From an uncultured Clostridia bacterium (GTDB lineage Bacteria > Bacillota > Clostridia > Oscillospirales > Acutalibacteraceae), in assembly GCA_937875885.1 (NCBI GenBank), contig CALEIO010000045.1, positions 1-6,487 of the forward strand: a DNA stretch of 6,487 nt, read 5' to 3'. Position numbers and translations under genes: made by a program. Of the stretch, positions 4,562-6,487 are shown one piece after another (position 1 is the first letter of the stretch; every line of letters starts with the position of its first letter). The notes under the pieces were generated by a model. It was not told where the DNA came from and searched no databases. It worked only from the letters and a program-made list of their open reading frames with translations.

Positions 4562-6309
4562 GAATAGTTGTTGGTTCAGGCTCCTGCGGTATTGCTGCAG
4601 GCGCACAGAAAGTTTATAACGCTCTGGAAGCACTCCTTGGCACCAACGCCCAGACTACTCTTGGTGTTACAGGCTGTATCGGTATGTGCTACCTTGAGCC
4701 TATCGTTGACCTTTACGAGGACAACACACTCAAAGCACGTCTTGTAAAAGTTTCTGAAAAGGATGCAGAAAACATCGTTAAAGCTGCAGAAACATCAGAC
4801 CTTTCTTTTGTAGAAAACCTCATCATCACAGCAGATGACGAAAGTTTCCTTTCTCAGCAAACAAGAATTGCTCTGCGCCACTGCGGTGTTATTGACCCCA
4901 CCCGTATTGAGGACTATATGAGCACCGACGGCTACAAAGCTATCGAAAAAGTTCTCACAACTATGTCCCCCGAAGACGTAATCGAAGTTATCAAAACCTC
5001 CGGCCTTGCAGGCAGAGGCGGTGCAGGCTTCCCCACATGGTTCAAGTGGAACGCTGCACGTCAGTCCCAGGGTGAAGAAAAATATCTTATATGTAATGCA
5101 GACGAGGGAGACCCCGGTGCATTTATGGACAGAGCTGTTATCGAAAGCGACCCCCACAACCTTATTGAGGGTATGCTCATCGGCGCCTATGCAATCGGTG
5201 CAAAAGAAGCAGTTGTTTATGTCCGCGCAGAGTACCCCCTTGCTATCAAGCGCCTTGAAAACGCTATTGCCCAGGCAAAGGCAAAGGGACTTCTGGGTCA
5301 GAATATTCTCGGCACAGATTTCTCTTGCGAAATGCGCATCAAAGCCGGTGCAGGCGCATTTGTATGCGGCGAAGAAACTGCTCTTATCGAATCTCTGGAG
5401 GGTAGCCGTGGTATGCCCCGTCTCAAGCCTCCTTTCCCTGCACAGTGCGGTTACTGGCAGAAGCCCTCAAACATCAACAATGTTGAAACCTTTGCAAATG
5501 TTCCCTGGATTCTCCTCAATGGCGGCGAAGCTTTTGCCGCATTGGGCACAGAAAACAGCAAAGGCACCAAGGTTTTTGCCCTCACAGGTAAAATCAAAAA
5601 AGGTGGACTTGTTGAAATCCCCATGGGCATGACTCTGCGCGAGGTTATCTACAACATCGGCGGCGGAATCAAAGACGAAAAAGAATTCAAGGCTGTACAG
5701 ATGGGCGGCCCCTCCGGCGGATGTATTCCCAAGGAGCTGCTTGACACAGTTATCGACTATAAAGCTCTCGGCGCAACAGGCGCTATTATGGGCTCCGGCG
5801 GTATGGTTGTTATGGACGAAAGCACCTGTATGGTTTCTATGGCAAAATTCTTCCTGGACTTCACAGCAAAAGAGAGCTGTGGCAAATGTGTGCCCTGCCG
5901 AATCGGCACAAAGCGTATGCTTGAAATCCTCACCCGTATCACAAAGGGCGAGGGCAAAGAGGGCGATGTAGAGCTTCTTGAAGAGCTCTGCGAAGCTGTA
6001 AAGGACGGCGCTCTGTGCGGTCTGGGACAGACAGCTCCCAACCCCGTACTCACCACAATCCGCTATTTCCGTAACGAGTACGAAGCTCACATCAATGACA
6101 AAAAATGTCCTGCTCACGAATGCACAAACCTGATTTCTTACGAAATCGACAAAGAATCCTGCAGGGGTTGTACTCTTTGTGCAAAGAAATGTCCCGTTTC
6201 TGCTATCGAGGGCACACTCAAAAATCCCCACACAATTATTAACGACAAGTGCATCAAGTGCGGACAGTGTAAGACAGTCTGCAAATTCGGTGCAGTTAAA
6301 ACTATTTAA
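4558..6309 (+). CDS. hydB: NuoF/HydB-like NADH-binding flavo-iron-sulfur subunit with C-terminal ferredoxin domain
   Basis: The 583-residue subunit should bind NAD(H), FMN and several iron-sulfur clusters, passing electrons between NADH, ferredoxin and the catalytic subunit. Residues 1-75 are a thioredoxin-like [2Fe-2S] domain with C10, C40 and C44 (GSCGIAAGA, GCIGMC). The FMN/NADH domain has GLAGRGGAGFPTWFKW (149-164) and CNADEGDPGAF (179-189). GAGAFVCGEETALIESLEG (264-282) follows. An SLBB part begins near ALTGKIKKGG (341). The NuoF [4Fe-4S] site is CGKCVPC (C441, C444, C447) plus C487 in LCGLGQTAPNP. Two ferredoxin motifs close the protein: C535/538/541/545 and C565/568/571/575. This layout is that of HydB/HndC rather than plain NuoF. 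It is shorter than T. maritima HydB (about 626). At the N-terminus, the first cysteine of the CxxxxC pair is V5. Start 4558 uses the ATGA overlap with a GGGGGA site; the open frame upstream is a shadow of the preceding gene. Confidence 0.9.
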   Translation: MRIVVGSGSCGIAAGAQKVYNALEALLGTNAQTTLGVTGCIGMCYLEPIVDLYEDNTLKARLVKVSEKDAENIVKAAETSDLSFVENLIITADDESFLSQQTRIALRHCGVIDPTRIEDYMSTDGYKAIEKVLTTMSPEDVIEVIKTSGLAGRGGAGFPTWFKWNAARQSQGEEKYLICNADEGDPGAFMDRAVIESDPHNLIEGMLIGAYAIGAKEAVVYVRAEYPLAIKRLENAIAQAKAKGLLGQNILGTDFSCEMRIKAGAGAFVCGEETALIESLEGSRGMPRLKPPFPAQCGYWQKPSNINNVETFANVPWILLNGGEAFAALGTENSKGTKVFALTGKIKKGGLVEIPMGMTLREVIYNIGGGIKDEKEFKAVQMGGPSGGCIPKELLDTVIDYKALGATGAIMGSGGMVVMDESTCMVSMAKFFLDFTAKESCGKCVPCRIGTKRMLEILTRITKGEGKEGDVELLEELCEAVKDGALCGLGQTAPNPVLTTIRYFRNEYEAHINDKKCPAHECTNLISYEIDKESCRGCTLCAKKCPVSAIEGTLKNPHTIINDKCIKCGQCKTVCKFGAVKTI

Positions 6310-6316
6310 GGAGGTG
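6308..6316 (+). promoter_or_regulatory. Strong ribosome site overlapping the hydB stop codon
   Basis: AAGGAGGTG is nearly fully complementary to the 16S rRNA tail and begins inside the TAA stop of the previous gene. It lies 5 bases before ATG 6322. The overlap suggests tight coupling of the third gene to the second and fixes its start. Confidence 0.85.
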
Positions 6317-6321
6317 TCGCA

Positions 6322-6487
6322 ATGAACGAAGTTAAACTTACCATAAACGGAAAAGAAATTATCGCAACAAAAGGCGACACCCTGCTGAAGGCTGCAAGAG
6401 ATAACGGAATCGAAATTCCTACGCTCTGCCACCACGAAAGCGTAAAGGTTTTCGGTGCTTGCGGAATCTGTCTTGTTGAAGCCGAGG
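6322..6487 (+). CDS. hydA: Start of a catalytic subunit with N-terminal [2Fe-2S] ferredoxin domain, probably [FeFe] hydrogenase HydA (cut by window end)
   Basis: Only the first 55 residues are present. MNEVKLTINGKEIIATKGDTLLKAARDNGIEIPTLC-type sequence is the beta-grasp [2Fe-2S] ferredoxin domain shared by NuoG, HydA/HndD and the alpha subunit of NAD(P)-linked formate dehydrogenases. C36, C47 and C50 are the first three ligands, in the C-x10-C-x2-C pattern (CHHES...GACGIC); the fourth lies beyond the edge. Following HydC- and HydB-like genes, the usual third gene in Clostridia is the [FeFe] hydrogenase HydA, which would complete a bifurcating complex that produces or oxidises H2. Nothing of the H-cluster domain is visible, so the catalytic identity is inferred from order alone. 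A tungsten/molybdenum formate dehydrogenase is the main alternative. Confidence 0.75.
   Translation, partial: MNEVKLTINGKEIIATKGDTLLKAARDNGIEIPTLCHHESVKVFGACGICLVEAE

Noticed and set aside
5467..6435. Long minus-strand open frame (322 codons) opposite the hydB-like gene
   Set aside because: It is antisense to a clearly conserved coding sequence, is rich in Cys/Phe/Ser in the manner of reverse-complement shadows, and crosses a gene boundary.
1..6487. A novel defence, mobile or CRISPR-like system
   Set aside because: No repeats with regular spacing, transposase, integrase, nuclease, toxin-antitoxin pair or phage gene is visible on either strand. All sizeable reading frames are accounted for by ordinary families.

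Overview
The window looks like a piece of a Clostridia-type Bacillota genome, probably a gut Ruminococcaceae/Oscillospiraceae-like anaerobe. The signs are strong AAGGAGG-type ribosome sites, sigma-A type promoters, U-tailed hairpin terminators, a penicillin-binding protein / minD / methylglyoxal synthase neighbourhood, and a NADH-linked hydrogenase-type operon. This assignment is inferred from gene content and protein style; no search was run.

Left edge (1-329): two unrelated coding fragments point away from each other. The minus strand of about 1-122 encodes an internal piece of homoserine dehydrogenase. The plus strand of about 114-329 encodes the C-terminal end of a transpeptidase penicillin-binding protein, followed by a clear terminator. 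They meet at the 9-base sequence GTTAACGTT, which is in frame and sensible for both proteins on opposite strands. This is most likely a chimeric join (assembly or amplification artefact), or else a real rearrangement breakpoint.

Cell division and central metabolism (496-1873): a MinD-like ATPase is followed 87 bases later by a methylglyoxal synthase homologue, then by two hairpins, the second a strong terminator. The MgsA homologue keeps the fold motifs but appears to lack three active-site residues of the E. coli enzyme (Asp71, His98 and Asp101 read as Gly, Ser and Asn).

Middle (1906-3844): a secreted lipoprotein of unknown function with a DxNxDG calcium-loop-like motif converges on a multi-pass membrane acyltransferase (acyltransferase-3 family) across a shared hairpin terminator. 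The acyltransferase has a near-perfect sigma-A promoter.

Right (3873-6487): a divergent promoter region with several inverted repeats separates the acyltransferase from an operon. The operon encodes a NuoE/HydC-like [2Fe-2S] protein, a NuoF/HydB-like flavo-iron-sulfur protein with a C-terminal 2x[4Fe-4S] ferredoxin domain, and the first 55 residues of a protein opening with a [2Fe-2S] ferredoxin domain. That order and domain set fits an electron-bifurcating or NAD(P)-linked [FeFe] hydrogenase (HydC-HydB-HydA / HndA-C-D type). The third gene is cut before any catalytic domain, so a formate dehydrogenase cannot be excluded.

I found no tRNA, rRNA, CRISPR array, insertion sequence, phage gene or defence system, and nothing that clearly amounts to a new multi-gene system. 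The points most worth a second look are the chimeric join, the unusual MgsA active site and the symmetric regulatory region at 3914-3991.
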